Source of the DNA: Azospirillaceae bacterium
GTDB lineage: Bacteria > Pseudomonadota > Alphaproteobacteria > Azospirillales > Azospirillaceae
Direction: 5' to 3'
Length of the DNA: 64,000 bases
Assembly (NCBI GenBank): GCA_031291675.1
Contig: JARLIO010000031.1
Coordinates: 16,866-80,865 of the forward strand
Shown here: piece by piece, positions 11,034 to 20,147 of the stretch
Layout of the letters: each line of letters starts with the position of its first letter
Position numbering within the stretch: position 1 is the first letter of the stretch
Notes under the pieces: generated by a model
The model's input: the letters and a program-made list of their open reading frames with translations, nothing else
Told to the model about the DNA's origin: nothing
Database searches by the model: none
Program-made: the position numbers and the translations under genes

Positions 11034-12311
11034 ATGGATAAGATCAGGATAAGAGGCACGCGTCCCCTCCACGGGGCCATCACGATCGGTGGCGCCAAGA
11101 ATGCGGCGTTGCCGCTGATGGTCGCGAGTTTGCTGACCGAGAAAGCGTTGATCCTCGACGATGTGCCGCGTTTGGCCGATATCGCGACGCTGTCCAATCT
11201 TCTGGCCCAGCATGGCGTCGAGATCGGCGTCGAGGGCAAAGGGTCGGGCTCGCGGGTCATGACCCTGACGGCCCGTGACATCACCAACATGGTTGCGCCT
11301 TATGATCTGGTCCGCAAGATGCGGGCCAGCTTCCTGGTGCTGGGACCGCTGGTGGCGCGCTTTGGTCACGCCCGCGTGTCGCTGCCCGGTGGTTGTGCCA
11401 TTGGCACGCGTCCGGTTGACCTCCACATCAACGGCCTGACCGAGATGGGAGCCGAGATCGAGATCGACAGCGGTTATGTCGTCGCCCGTGCGCCAAACGG
11501 GTTGCATGGGGCCTCGGTCGTGTTTCCCACGGTTTCGGTCGGTGCGACCGAAAATCTGATGATGGCGGCGGCCCTGGCCGATGGTGAGACGCGGCTGATC
11601 AATGCGGCCCGCGAGCCGGAGATCGTCGATCTCGGGACCTGCCTGATCGCAATGGGGGCGGAGATCGACGGCCTGGGCAGCGATACCATCCGCGTCCAGG
11701 GGCGTTCGACGTTGCACGGGACGCGACATAGTGTCGTGCCCGACCGGATTGAGGCCGGCACCTACGCCATGGCCGCGGCAATCACCGGCGGCACGGTGGA
11801 ACTCGTCAATGCCCACCTTGAACATTTGACAGCCGTTGCCAAGGTTCTGTCAGGGGCCGGTGTCTCGGTCAGTCCGACCGAACGGGGGGTTCTGGTGTCG
11901 CGGGCCAACGGGGCCTTGCGCGGGGTTGACGTGATGACCGAACCGTTCCCGGGTTTCCCGACCGATCTTCAGGCCCAGATGATGGCCTTGATGGCGACGG
12001 CGACCGGTGCGGCGATGATCACCGAAACGATTTTTGAGAATCGCTATATGCATGTTCCGGAGCTGATGCGGATGGGTGCCAACATCACCATCCATCGGTC
12101 TTCGGCGCTGGTACGTGGGGTGCCGAAGCTGACGGGAGCCCCGGTGATGGCGACGGATCTGCGGGCGTCGGTATCACTGGTGCTGGCCGGGCTGGCTGCC
12201 GAGGGTCTGACCGAGATCAATCGGGTCTATCATCTTGATCGGGGATACGAGCGGCTGGAGGAAAAGCTGGCTGCCTGTGGGGCCGACATTGAACGGGTCA
12301 AAGGAGACTGA
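11034..12311 (+). CDS. murA: UDP-N-acetylglucosamine 1-carboxyvinyltransferase
   Basis: 425-residue cytoplasmic enzyme of the first committed step of peptidoglycan synthesis: transfer of enolpyruvate from PEP to UDP-GlcNAc. The catalytic, fosfomycin-reactive cysteine is present in [15 protein letters not shown] near residue 122. The N-terminal [11 protein letters not shown] substrate loop and the C-terminal [13 protein letters not shown] are typical. Full length. The DUF2948 gene follows 5 nt after the stop. Confidence 0.97.
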   Translation: MDKIRIRGTRPLHGAITIGGAKNAALPLMVASLLTEKALILDDVPRLADIATLSNLLAQHGVEIGVEGKGSGSRVMTLTARDITNMVAPYDLVRKMRASFLVLGPLVARFGHARVSLPGGCAIGTRPVDLHINGLTEMGAEIEIDSGYVVARAPNGLHGASVVFPTVSVGATENLMMAAALADGETRLINAAREPEIVDLGTCLIAMGAEIDGLGSDTIRVQGRSTLHGTRHSVVPDRIEAGTYAMAAAITGGTVELVNAHLEHLTAVAKVLSGAGVSVSPTERGVLVSRANGALRGVDVMTEPFPGFPTDLQAQMMALMATATGAAMITETIFENRYMHVPELMRMGANITIHRSSALVRGVPKLTGAPVMATDLRASVSLVLAGLAAEGLTEINRVYHLDRGYERLEEKLAACGADIERVKGD

Positions 12312-12316
12312 ACGGT

Positions 12317-12844
12317 ATGACCAAGGCGCGTCCGCTGAAACTGCGTGCCATCGATGCTGAAGATCTCAAGGTCATCTCGGCAGCGCTGCAGGATGCCATC
12401 ATCCCGATCGGGGACATGACCTATTTGAGCGATGAGCAATGCTTTGCCCTGGTCGCCAACCGCTTCAAATGGGAGGACTGCGACGACATCCCGCTGGTTC
12501 CGCGTGACCCGGCTGCGGGGCCGTTGAGTGATGGTGATGTCCGCTTCGCGGAGGACGCGCCTTTCGAGCGCACCAATTGCGGCGTTTGCTTCAGTGGCAT
12601 CACCGGTGTCAAATGCCGGGGCATCGATTTGCACGATCGGCGCCAGTTTCTGCTGCTGCTCGCCGTCGTTGAAGAAAACGGCCGGCTGTTCCTGCATTTC
12701 GCTGGCGATGGCTGCATCCGGTTGGAGACTGGAAACTGGAGCTGCCGGCTTGAGGATATCGGCGATCCCTGGCCGACCGGCCTGTGTCCGTGCCATGTCA
12801 CGACGGACGAACCGGAACCGAGCCAGCGTGCCCAGACGGCCTGA
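12317..12844 (+). CDS. DUF2948 family protein
   Basis: 175-residue conserved alphaproteobacterial protein of unknown function (LKLRAIDAEDLKVISAALQD at the N-terminus, then RFKWED). It typically neighbours murA and hisD in this class. AAAGGAG sits about 11 nt before the ATG. The frame diverges after about residue 150 into a Cys/Pro-containing tail that I cannot interpret. A bidirectional terminator follows. Confidence 0.85.
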   Translation: MTKARPLKLRAIDAEDLKVISAALQDAIIPIGDMTYLSDEQCFALVANRFKWEDCDDIPLVPRDPAAGPLSDGDVRFAEDAPFERTNCGVCFSGITGVKCRGIDLHDRRQFLLLLAVVEENGRLFLHFAGDGCIRLETGNWSCRLEDIGDPWPTGLCPCHVTTDEPEPSQRAQTA

Positions 12845-12862
12845 TCCGCAACGCGGATGGGG

Positions 12863-12887
12863 GCCGCCTCTTTGTCAGAGAGGCGGC
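12863..12887. terminator. Bidirectional rho-independent terminator
   Basis: A 9-bp GC-rich perfect stem GCCGCCTCT / AGAGGCGGC with a 7-nt loop, followed by GTCTTTCT. It lies between convergent genes (DUF2948 and the DszC-like gene), so it could stop transcription from both sides. Confidence 0.8.
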
Positions 12888-12936
12888 GTCTTTCTGTGGG
12901 CGGGCGACAGGGCTATCAAGCCGACCCGCCAGCTCC

Positions 12937-14112
12937 TCACGAATAGAAGTCCGGCTGCGGCACCGTACCGTTGAGCGCCCAGGCCCCGAGCTCCTTCAGC
13001 TTGTAGTCGACGGGATCGTGGAGCGAGTGGGTGCGAAGGTTGCGCCAGAAACGGTCCAGACCATAGCGCGCGCCGGTGGCCCGGGCGCCGGTGACGTCGA
13101 ACAGCCGGTTGGTGGCGTCGAGCCCGGCCCGGGTCGCCGCGACCTTGGCGGTGGCAATCGCGACCGCGACCTGACCCCGTTCTGCCGGGCTCAGCTCATC
13201 ACGCTTCTCCCAGGCCGCCTGGAGCCGCGCTGTCGCCTGATCGCCCAGGGCCGCCGCGCCCGCGAGCCCGACATGCAACTCGCCATAGTGATGCAGGACA
13301 TAAGGATCCTCGGCCGCCGCGGTGACGCCAGAACTCCGCCATGGCCGCGCTGAACCGAGCGTGAATTCGCGCGCGGCGGCCAGCGCGCCCTCGCCGATGC
13401 CCAGATAGATCGCGGCGAGGATTGCCTGGGCGATCAGCGGCCGCAGGGTGCACGCGACCCCGCCAAAAGGACCGGGCGGTCCCAGGATCTCGTCGTGGTC
13501 CACCGGGACGCCGGAAAATGTGACGGTGCCGCTGTCGGTCTGACGCTGCCCCATATTGTCCCAGTCATCGAGTATCGCAACGCCCGGTCGCCGGGTGGGG
13601 ATCACGAAGACACGGAGCCGTCCGTCGGGATCGTCGGCCGAGACCAGCAGCATGTCGGAATCCGAAGCGCCCGAGCAGAAACTTTTGGTGCCGTCGAGTG
13701 TCCAGCCCTGAGGGGCCGGGGTCAGCGTCGTCCGGCGGTCAAGCGGGTTGAGTGCGTTACCCCAGAACAGCGGCTTTCGGACCGTCTCGGTCAGCAGCGC
13801 GTCGCGCTGCGCGGCCGAACCGTAGAGCAGGACCGAGGCGACCATCAGATGCTGGAAGGCGAACAGATGGGCCAGCGAGGAATCGACCTGCGCCAGCGCG
13901 CGTACCGCACCAAGGATTGCCGGCCAGGTTTCGCCGGCGCCGCCGAAGCCGGGAGGAACCGCGAGCGTCAGCAGGCCGGACCGCCGGATCGCGTCGCGTT
14001 CGGTCTTGGCGGTGCCGCCGGCACGGTCGCGTTCCACGGCCGTGGCGGCGAGAAGATGTTTCAGCTCCGCAAGTGCCGCGCGGTGGGTCGGATCGGATAG
14101 GGTGACTGTCAT
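12937..14112 (-). CDS. Acyl-CoA dehydrogenase-fold monooxygenase, DszC/SfnC-like
   Basis: 391-residue flavin-dependent oxidoreductase of the acyl-CoA-dehydrogenase fold. The C-terminal block (FWRNLRTHSLHDPVDYKLKE, then WALNG) is characteristic of the DszC/SfnC/SfnB group, FMNH2-dependent monooxygenases acting on organosulfur compounds, rather than true acyl-CoA dehydrogenases. It lies 81 nt downstream of the amidohydrolase in an operon driven by a sigma54 promoter at 15102-15116. It would need reduced flavin, probably from the FMN reductase at 17545. The exact substrate is unknown. Confidence 0.82.
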   Translation of the reverse strand: MTVTLSDPTHRAALAELKHLLAATAVERDRAGGTAKTERDAIRRSGLLTLAVPPGFGGAGETWPAILGAVRALAQVDSSLAHLFAFQHLMVASVLLYGSAAQRDALLTETVRKPLFWGNALNPLDRRTTLTPAPQGWTLDGTKSFCSGASDSDMLLVSADDPDGRLRVFVIPTRRPGVAILDDWDNMGQRQTDSGTVTFSGVPVDHDEILGPPGPFGGVACTLRPLIAQAILAAIYLGIGEGALAAAREFTLGSARPWRSSGVTAAAEDPYVLHHYGELHVGLAGAAALGDQATARLQAAWEKRDELSPAERGQVAVAIATAKVAATRAGLDATNRLFDVTGARATGARYGLDRFWRNLRTHSLHDPVDYKLKELGAWALNGTVPQPDFYS

Positions 14113-14193
14113 TAGAACGCGCTCCGCGTCGGTTGCAGGTTGCCGAAGGCCACCCCGGGCCGGTTTGGTGGCCAGACCCCGAGGATGTCGCTC

Positions 14194-15048
14194 CTAAAGG
14201 TCGAGCCCCAGCAGGCGGCGGGCGTTGTCGAAGAACAGCCGGTCCAGCACGGTCTCGGCAAAGCCGAGCGCCCGATAGTCGTCGACGGTCTGTCGCATCG
14301 CGCGGAAAGGATAGGAACTGCCGAACAGGATCTGGTCGGCCAGCGCGCCGTTGGCCGCCTCGACATAGAGCCGGCCGCCGGGCTGGAAGATGTACATGTC
14401 GGGGATGATGTGGACGTTGGGATGACGGAAGGCGATCCCGATGATCGCCGCGGCGTTGGGCCAGAAGCCGTGATGACAGACGATGTTCAATTTGGGGAAG
14501 GCTGCGGCGATCCGCGCGACCGGCGCCGGGTCGTTGAAGCGGGGATCGGGCGTGGTTGGCCCGCTCATCAGGAACACCGGCACCTTGAGCTGGTCGCATC
14601 GCGCGTAGATCGGCAGCAGCAGCGGATCGTCGAAGGGGATCGCCGGGTCGAGGAACCCGGGTTCGACATTGATGCCCTTGAGCCCCAGCCGGACGATCGC
14701 CCGTTCGATTTCAGCGATCGCGGCGGCAAGACCCTGGCGTTGCGGATCGACCGAGCCGACACCGATCAGCGATGGGCGGCCGGTCACCAGCGCGTGCACC
14801 TGGTCGTTTGAGGTGGCGACGGCCGGCGTGTCGCGGCCGATGATCGCGGCCGCCAGGATGCCGGCCTCAGAAATCTCGGTGAGATAGTCCTCCAACCGGA
14901 GAGAGCGGGTGAAATGCTCGGGATCGCGCGAGCCGACCCGCCGGTTGAGCCACACCGCTCCGTCATAGGCCGGGGTTCCCGGTGTGGCACCATAGAAATC
15001 GTGGAGGAAGGCCGGGCGGCTGCGCAGATCGATAATTTTACGAGACAC
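14194..15048 (-). CDS. Amidohydrolase-2 family (TIM-barrel) hydrolase
   Basis: 284-residue metal-dependent hydrolase/decarboxylase of the amidohydrolase-2 family. LVTGRPSLIGVGSVDPQ, GLKGINVEPGFLDPAIPFDD and NIVCHHGFWPNAAAIIGIAF give the usual barrel strands with a metal-binding His. The N-terminal metal motif reads IDLRSRPAFLHDFY, not the usual HxH, so one metal site may be altered. I start it at GTG 15048, which has AGGGAG 10 nt upstream; an upstream extension to 15147 would cover the sigma54 promoter. First gene of the minus-strand sulfur operon. Confidence 0.8.
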   Translation of the reverse strand: MSRKIIDLRSRPAFLHDFYGATPGTPAYDGAVWLNRRVGSRDPEHFTRSLRLEDYLTEISEAGILAAAIIGRDTPAVATSNDQVHALVTGRPSLIGVGSVDPQRQGLAAAIAEIERAIVRLGLKGINVEPGFLDPAIPFDDPLLLPIYARCDQLKVPVFLMSGPTTPDPRFNDPAPVARIAAAFPKLNIVCHHGFWPNAAAIIGIAFRHPNVHIIPDMYIFQPGGRLYVEAANGALADQILFGSSYPFRAMRQTVDDYRALGFAETVLDRLFFDNARRLLGLDL

Positions 15049-15101
15049 GTTTGTTGTGCTCCCTTGACTTGAACCGGCTTTCGCCGGAAGAGCGGGTGTC
15101 A

Positions 15102-15116
15102 GCAAATCCGGTGCCA
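15102..15116 (-). promoter_or_regulatory. Sigma54 (-24/-12) promoter, left operon
   Basis: On the minus strand TGGCAC-CGGAT-TTGC, matching the RpoN consensus TGGCAC-N5-TTGC exactly. It lies 54-68 nt before the amidohydrolase start. Transcription would begin near 15090. The tandem GTTGCC elements at 15172-15217 lie upstream. Confidence 0.82.
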
Positions 15117-15171
15117 GTGGGAGTTGTCTTTGATTCCCGGCGGCCACGCCCGATGCCGGGGTCCTGGTGCC

Positions 15172-15217
15172 GTTGCCATGGCAACACCGGCGGGGTTGGC
15201 TGCTGCATTGGCAACGG
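15172..15217 (-). promoter_or_regulatory. Tandem activator-binding elements, left operon
   Basis: Two copies on the minus strand start GTTGCC at 15215 and 15185 (30 bp apart). The distal copy CCGTTGCCAATGCAGCAG matches the element at 17386-17403 in 16 of 18 positions. The proximal copy is part of the perfect palindrome GTTGCCATGGCAAC (15172-15185). They lie roughly 55-100 bp upstream of the sigma54 promoter, the normal place for enhancer sites. Confidence 0.6.
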
Positions 15218-15228
15218 CGGCGCCGCGA

Positions 15229-17253
15229 TCAGGCGCGGGCCCACACGGCATCCTCGACGCGGATGCTGGCGCGCAGCAGGCCGAGGCCGTGGAAGCTGTC
15301 GGCGACGGCCTGCTGCTGACGCACGGCGTCGTCGTCGAGGGGCCTGGCACCGTAGGTCAGCCGGCTGAACGCGAGCTCCAGCGCGTCGGTGCCGATCCCC
15401 AGCGCCCCGCTCATCGTCCGGGCGGCCTCCGCTCCGTGGCGCGCCGCATATTCGCCGGCCTTGCTCAACTCGTCGAGCAGGATGAGGATCGCCTCGGGAT
15501 TGCGCTCAGCGAATGGCGGTGTCGTCAGGTAGAACTGATGGTTGGGAACCAGACCGTTGCCATCGGTCAGGACCCGGGTGTCGCCCCGGAGCTGCGCCGA
15601 GGACAGCAGGGGGTCCCAGATCGCCCAGCCGTCGATGGTGCCCTCCAGCAGCGCCTCCAGCGCCTCGGGTGGTCGCATGTGAATGGCGCGAATGTCGTCG
15701 AGCGACAGGCCCTGGGCCTGCAACGCCCGCAGCAGGAAGTAATGGACGTTGGACCCGGTGTGCAATGCCACCTTGCAGCCCCGCAGGTCGGCGGTGCTCC
15801 AGAACGGGCTGTTGCGGCGGACCATCAGGGCCTCGGCGCCGGGAGCGGGCGGATCGAAGCCGACATAGAGCAGCGGAACGCCGGCAGCCTGGGCAAACAC
15901 CGGCGGCGTCTCGCCGGTCGCGACGAAGGCGACGCGGCTGTTCTCCAACGCGTCCATCAGTTGCGGCCCGGACACGAACTCCGTCCAGGTGACGCGATAG
16001 CGGTGCTCGGCCAGTCTTTGTTCGACGGCGCCCCGCATCTTGAGGATCGCGGAGGTGCCGTATTTCTGATAGCCGATCGGCAAATCGATGGTTGTTCGCG
16101 CGGCACGGCCGGCCGGCACGGCCCGGCGCCGCGGCGGGATCGTGCCGAGATGGGCGAGCTGGGTCCGGAAGGCGTTGCGGGTCATGCCCAGGCTGTCGGC
16201 CGCCTTGATCTGGTTGCCGGCGACCAGATCAAAGGCGGTGCGGATTGCGGTGCGGACCAGTCGCTCATGGATGTCGGGCTCGCCGGCCGCGACCGCGCGC
16301 TCAATCAGCTCGCGAACGCCGCTCTCCAGATCCGTGCGACGGGACTCCTCAGCCATGGCCGAACCCTGCCCGTGGCAGCGCAGGCGAACCTCGTCAGGAC
16401 CGATCACCGGGCCGGCCGCCAGCAGCACCGCATTGTGGATGAGGTTCTCCAGTTGGCGGATGTTGCCGGGCCAGGGGCACCGGGTCATCTGGCGGAGCGC
16501 CTCGACCCCCAAGGTCAAGTCCGGTCGGCCGAGCCGCTCCCGGTAGATCGCCAGGAAATGCCCGGCCAGTGTCGCGATGTCACCGGGCCGCTCGCGGAGT
16601 GGCAGCAGCCGGACCGAGGCGACGTTGAGGCGGAAATACAGATCCTCACGAAAGCGCCGGGCCCGGACTGCCGCTTCCAGATCGACATTGGTCGCGGCGA
16701 TGACCCGGACATCGACCGGGATCGGTTTGCGGGACCCGACCCGGACCACCTCGCGTTCCTGCAACACCCGCAACAGCTTGACCTGAAGCGCCGGCGGCAT
16801 GTCGCCGATCTCATCCAGCAGCAGGGTTCCGTTATTGGCGGCCTCGAACCAACCGGCCTGGGTCTTGAGCGCGCCGGTGAAGGCACCCTTCTCGAAGCCG
16901 AACAGTTCGGCCTCGGCCAGGGTATCGCTGAACGCACCGCAGTTGACCGCCACGAAGGGCCCCGAGGCCCGCCGGCTGTTGGCGTGCATGTAGCGGGACA
17001 CCAGCTCCTTGCCGGTCCCGGTCTCGCCGATCACCAGCACCGTGGTATCGCTGGGGGCGATCCGGTCGAGCTCGGTCCGCAGGCGCTGTGAGGCCGGATC
17101 CTCGAAGACCATGGCGCTGGCGCGCTCCGGCGTTGTGTGTCCGCGCCGCGCCTCGGGCGGAAGGGCAACAATCTGCGGCTGGTCGAAACCGGCGGGCCGG
17201 ATGCCTGGTGCGGGGGCCTCAGAGGGCTGGCCGGAAAGCGTGGTCCTGATCAT
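15229..17253 (-). CDS. Sigma54 activator fused to an SsuA-like solute-binding domain
   Basis: 674-residue enhancer-binding protein. There is no N-terminal sensor domain: the AAA+ ATPase begins almost at once, with Walker A GETGTGKE (76-83), the sigma54-contacting GAFTGA (123-128), Walker B LLLDEIGD and the arginine-finger region [10 protein letters not shown] (201-210). A Fis-type helix-turn-helix follows (about 341-370, [16 protein letters not shown]). The remaining 285 residues (about 388-674) resemble the sulfonate/nitrate-binding protein SsuA/NMT1 ([51 protein letters not shown]), without a signal peptide, so the domain is cytoplasmic. It probably senses a sulfur compound and activates the two flanking sigma54 promoters. 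ATG 17253 is chosen; TTG 17292 is an alternative. Confidence 0.88.
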   Translation of the reverse strand: MIRTTLSGQPSEAPAPGIRPAGFDQPQIVALPPEARRGHTTPERASAMVFEDPASQRLRTELDRIAPSDTTVLVIGETGTGKELVSRYMHANSRRASGPFVAVNCGAFSDTLAEAELFGFEKGAFTGALKTQAGWFEAANNGTLLLDEIGDMPPALQVKLLRVLQEREVVRVGSRKPIPVDVRVIAATNVDLEAAVRARRFREDLYFRLNVASVRLLPLRERPGDIATLAGHFLAIYRERLGRPDLTLGVEALRQMTRCPWPGNIRQLENLIHNAVLLAAGPVIGPDEVRLRCHGQGSAMAEESRRTDLESGVRELIERAVAAGEPDIHERLVRTAIRTAFDLVAGNQIKAADSLGMTRNAFRTQLAHLGTIPPRRRAVPAGRAARTTIDLPIGYQKYGTSAILKMRGAVEQRLAEHRYRVTWTEFVSGPQLMDALENSRVAFVATGETPPVFAQAAGVPLLYVGFDPPAPGAEALMVRRNSPFWSTADLRGCKVALHTGSNVHYFLLRALQAQGLSLDDIRAIHMRPPEALEALLEGTIDGWAIWDPLLSSAQLRGDTRVLTDGNGLVPNHQFYLTTPPFAERNPEAILILLDELSKAGEYAARHGAEAARTMSGALGIGTDALELAFSRLTYGARPLDDDAVRQQQAVADSFHGLGLLRASIRVEDAVWARA

Positions 17254-17385
17254 GGCGGCACCGTCGGATGATGAGGCTCCTCGATCCAACAATCTTGGTC
17301 CGAAATTTGGTCATCATACAACACAATAATTCATGGCAATCTATTTATAATAACGTAGCGGGTTGGTCGCGATGGCGGTTTCGGG

Positions 17386-17433
17386 CTGTTGCCATTGCAG
17401 CAGAAGGGATCGGGCGGCTGTTGCCGATGAAGC
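17386..17433 (+). promoter_or_regulatory. Tandem activator-binding elements, right operon
   Basis: CTGTTGCCATTGCAGC (17386-17401) and CTGTTGCCGATGAAGC (17418-17433) match each other in 13 of 16 positions and are 32 bp apart, about three helical turns. They lie about 57-105 bp upstream of the sigma54 promoter at 17490. The same arrangement occurs before the left operon. A weaker relative (ATGGCAAT) sits at 17333-17340. Confidence 0.6.
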
Positions 17434-17489
17434 GGTCAGTCAATGCATTGTGTGAAATTATTTGTCAATAAATCAATATATTAAGCCAA

Positions 17490-17504
17490 TGGCACGGCGC
17501 TTGC
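17490..17504 (+). promoter_or_regulatory. Sigma54 (-24/-12) promoter, right operon
   Basis: TGGCAC-GGCGC-TTGC matches the RpoN consensus exactly. It lies 41-55 nt before the FMN reductase start; transcription should begin near 17516. The surrounding region (17290-17480) is unusually AT-rich, which may assist DNA bending. Confidence 0.88.
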
Positions 17505-17544
17505 GATGTCGATCTGAATTGTGATCAACCGGAGCCCGTGTAAA

Positions 17545-18111
17545 ATGAGCGCCCTCAAGCTCACCGCCCTTTCCGGCAACCTCAAGGGGCCGTCCCGGAC
17601 CCATTCGCTGGTCGCCGCGGTGGTCGCCGCGATTGCCGAGCGCATCCCCGTCGACCGGACTGACATCGTGGTCGGCGATCTCGCCCCGGAACTGGGGGGC
17701 TTGGTCGATCCCGCCCACATACCACCCCGGGTCCAGGCGGCGATCGACGCCATCGTCGGCGCCGATCTGCTGGTCGTCGGCTCCCCGGTCTACAAGGGAT
17801 CCTACACCGGCCTTTTCAAGCATCTGATCGATTTCATCGATCCCAACGCGCTGATCGGTCTGCCGGTGGTGCTGACCGCGACCGGCGGCAGCCTGCGCCA
17901 CGCTCTGGTGATCGAACATCAACTCCGCCCGCTGTTCGGCTTTTTTCTGGCGCAGACCGTACCGACGGGCGTGTTCGCGCTCGACAGCGATTTCACGGCC
18001 TACCAGCTGACCAGCCCGGACATTCAAAGCCGCGTCCACACGACCGCCGAGGAGGCGGTGCGGATCGCAGTCCCCGGTCGCGCCCGGCGCGCGACCGCCG
18101 TCGCCGCCTGA
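17545..18111 (+). CDS. NAD(P)H-dependent FMN reductase, MsuE/SsuE-like
   Basis: 188-residue flavodoxin-fold reductase that supplies FMNH2 to two-component monooxygenases. LSGNLKGPSRTHSLV (residues about 8-22) is the flavin phosphate loop; VGSPVYKGSYTGLFKHLID and PVVLTATGGSLRHALVIEHQ are diagnostic of MsuE/SsuE. GGAG lies before the ATG at 17545. First gene of the right sigma54 operon and 26 nt before sfnG, whose product needs its FMNH2. Confidence 0.93.
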   Translation: MSALKLTALSGNLKGPSRTHSLVAAVVAAIAERIPVDRTDIVVGDLAPELGGLVDPAHIPPRVQAAIDAIVGADLLVVGSPVYKGSYTGLFKHLIDFIDPNALIGLPVVLTATGGSLRHALVIEHQLRPLFGFFLAQTVPTGVFALDSDFTAYQLTSPDIQSRVHTTAEEAVRIAVPGRARRATAVAA

Positions 18112-18137
18112 CCCCCCGCCTTCAGGAGAGATCCCCG

Positions 18138-19235
18138 ATGACCAACGCTCCGCTTCCCGTCAAGTTCGCCTACTGGGTTCCCAACGTGTCCGGCGGCCTC
18201 GTGATTTCAAAGATCGAGCAGCGGACCCATTGGGATATCGACTATAACCGGCAGTTGGCCCGGATCGCCGAGAAGGCCGGGTTCGAGTATGCGCTGAGCC
18301 AGATCCGCTTCACGGCCGGTTACGGTGCCGACAACCAGCATGAATCGGTGGCCTTCACCCATGCCCTGCTGGCCGCGACCGAGACGCTCAACGTCATCGC
18401 CGCGGTCCTGCCGGGGCCTTGGCACCCGGCGCTGCTGGCCAAGCAGGTCGCGACCATCAGCCACCTGACCAAAGGCCGGATCGCGGTCAACGTCGTCAGC
18501 GGTTGGTTCCGGGGCGAGTTCCACGCCATCGGCGAGCCCTGGCTCGATCACGACGAGCGTTACCGCCGGTCGGAGGAGTTCATTCGGGTCATCCGCGGGA
18601 TCTGGACCGAGGATGCCTTCTCGTTCAACGGCGACTTCTATCGCTTCCACGACTACAGCCTGAAGCCGAAGCCGCTGCAACCGCTGCCGGAGATCTTCCA
18701 GGGCGGCAGCTCGCGGGCGGCCCGCGACATGGCCGCCCGGGTGTCCGATTGGTACTTCACCAATGGCAACACCCCGGACGGGGTCAAGGCGCAGATCGAC
18801 GATATCCGCGCCAAGGAGGCCGGCACGGGCCACCATGCCAGGATCGGTGTCAACGCCTTTGCGATCGTCCGCGAAACCGAGGCGGAAGCCCGCGCGGTCC
18901 TGGCGGAGATCCTGGCGAAGGCCGATCCCGAAGCCGTCCGGGGTTTCCACCACGAGGTCCAGAACGCCGGCAATGCCTCGCCGGAGCGCGAGGGCAACTG
19001 GGCAAAATCGTCCTTTGAGGATCTGGTCCAGTATAATGATGGTTTCCGGACCAACCTGATCGGCACCCCGCGTCAGGTCGCCGAGCGGATCGTCGCTTTG
19101 AAGGGGATCGGCGTCGATCTGGTGCTGCTGGGCTTCCTGCACTTTCAGGAGGAGGTGGAGTATTTCGGCAAGCAGGTGATCCCCTTGGTCCGCGAACTGG
19201 AGGAAGCCGCCGCCAACACTGCCAGGGCGGCTTGA
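18138..19235 (+). CDS. sfnG: FMNH2-dependent dimethyl sulfone monooxygenase SfnG
   Basis: 365-residue bacterial-luciferase-like monooxygenase that converts dimethyl sulfone to methanesulfinate in the cytoplasm. The start (KFAYWVPNVSGGLVISKIEQ) and the region FTAGYGADNQHES/VVSGWFRGEFHAIGEPWLDH match SfnG closely; the related SsuD and MsuD have a different N-terminus. AGGAGAG lies before the ATG. It follows the FMN reductase and precedes a Liv-type importer, so uptake, flavin reduction and C-S cleavage are encoded together. Confidence 0.93.
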   Translation: MTNAPLPVKFAYWVPNVSGGLVISKIEQRTHWDIDYNRQLARIAEKAGFEYALSQIRFTAGYGADNQHESVAFTHALLAATETLNVIAAVLPGPWHPALLAKQVATISHLTKGRIAVNVVSGWFRGEFHAIGEPWLDHDERYRRSEEFIRVIRGIWTEDAFSFNGDFYRFHDYSLKPKPLQPLPEIFQGGSSRAARDMAARVSDWYFTNGNTPDGVKAQIDDIRAKEAGTGHHARIGVNAFAIVRETEAEARAVLAEILAKADPEAVRGFHHEVQNAGNASPEREGNWAKSSFEDLVQYNDGFRTNLIGTPRQVAERIVALKGIGVDLVLLGFLHFQEEVEYFGKQVIPLVRELEEAAANTARAA

Positions 19236-19319
19236 GGGGCAAGCCCGGGTTGACAGCCCCTCGCCCCCGGGTGGGGCCCGGGGTTCTGTGGTGAGTTTCG
19301 CACCTGAAGGAACGCGTTC

Positions 19320-20144
19320 ATGTCCGCCACCCTTGTCGTTGCCGCCGTAGAGGATCGGGCTGCGCTCGCCATCGAATCCCTGTCGCTGTCGTTCGGCGGT
19401 GTCATGGCGCTGAGCGGCATCGACCTGACGGTCGCGCCCGGTGAGATCCGGGCCGTGATCGGCCCGAACGGTGCCGGCAAGAGCTCGCTGATCAATGTTG
19501 TCAGCGGTCTCTACCGGCCCGATCACGGCCGCGTCTGGCTCGGTGGGCGGAGCTTCGCGGCGGTGCCGACCGACCGGCTGGCCGCTCTTGGCGTCGCCCG
19601 CACGTTCCAGAATCTGGCCCTGTTCAAGGGGTTGTCGGTGCTGGATAACGTCGCCGTCGGCCTTAACCACGGTTTCCGGGCCGGGGTTTTCGCCCAGATC
19701 GCGGGGCTCCCCGGCGCCCGCCGCGAACGCGCCGCGGCGCAGGAACGGGCTGCGGCGGTGCTGGATTTCTTCCATCTCACCGACATGCGCGACCGGCTGG
19801 TCGGGACGTTGTCCTATGGCGTCCAGAAGCGGGTCGAATTGGCCCGCGCGGTGGTCGCGCGACCGCGCCTGTTGTTGCTCGATGAGCCGATGGCCGGGAT
19901 GACGCTGACCGAGAAGCGCGAACTGACCGGCTTCATCCGCGCCATTCGCGATGAGCTCCAGGCGACCATCGTGCTGATCGAACATGATATCGGGGTCGTG
20001 ATGGGCCTGTCCGACCGGGTGGCGGTCCTCGACTACGGCCGGCTGATCGGCGACGGCACACCCGAGGCGATCCGTGCCAATCAGGCGGTCATTGACGCCT
20101 ATCTCGGCGTTGCCCACGACCTGGAAGCCGGGGAGGGGATCTGA
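19320..20144 (+). CDS. ABC transporter ATP-binding protein, LivG-like
   Basis: 274-residue ATPase of a branched-chain-amino-acid-type (HAAT) importer. Walker A GPNGAGKS lies near residue 47, the Q-loop ARTFQNLALF near 96, a non-standard signature LSYGVQKRVELARA near 162 (SYGVQ in place of SGGQQ, common in LivG), Walker B LLLLDEP and switch His in LIEHD. Its permease gene starts 3 nt downstream. Context suggests sulfur-compound import rather than amino acids. Confidence 0.92.
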   Translation: MSATLVVAAVEDRAALAIESLSLSFGGVMALSGIDLTVAPGEIRAVIGPNGAGKSSLINVVSGLYRPDHGRVWLGGRSFAAVPTDRLAALGVARTFQNLALFKGLSVLDNVAVGLNHGFRAGVFAQIAGLPGARRERAAAQERAAAVLDFFHLTDMRDRLVGTLSYGVQKRVELARAVVARPRLLLLDEPMAGMTLTEKRELTGFIRAIRDELQATIVLIEHDIGVVMGLSDRVAVLDYGRLIGDGTPEAIRANQAVIDAYLGVAHDLEAGEGI

Positions 20145-20147
20145 GGC

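Noticed and set aside
15124..17091. 655-codon plus-strand frame
   Set aside because: Antisense to the sigma54 activator, whose motifs are unambiguous.
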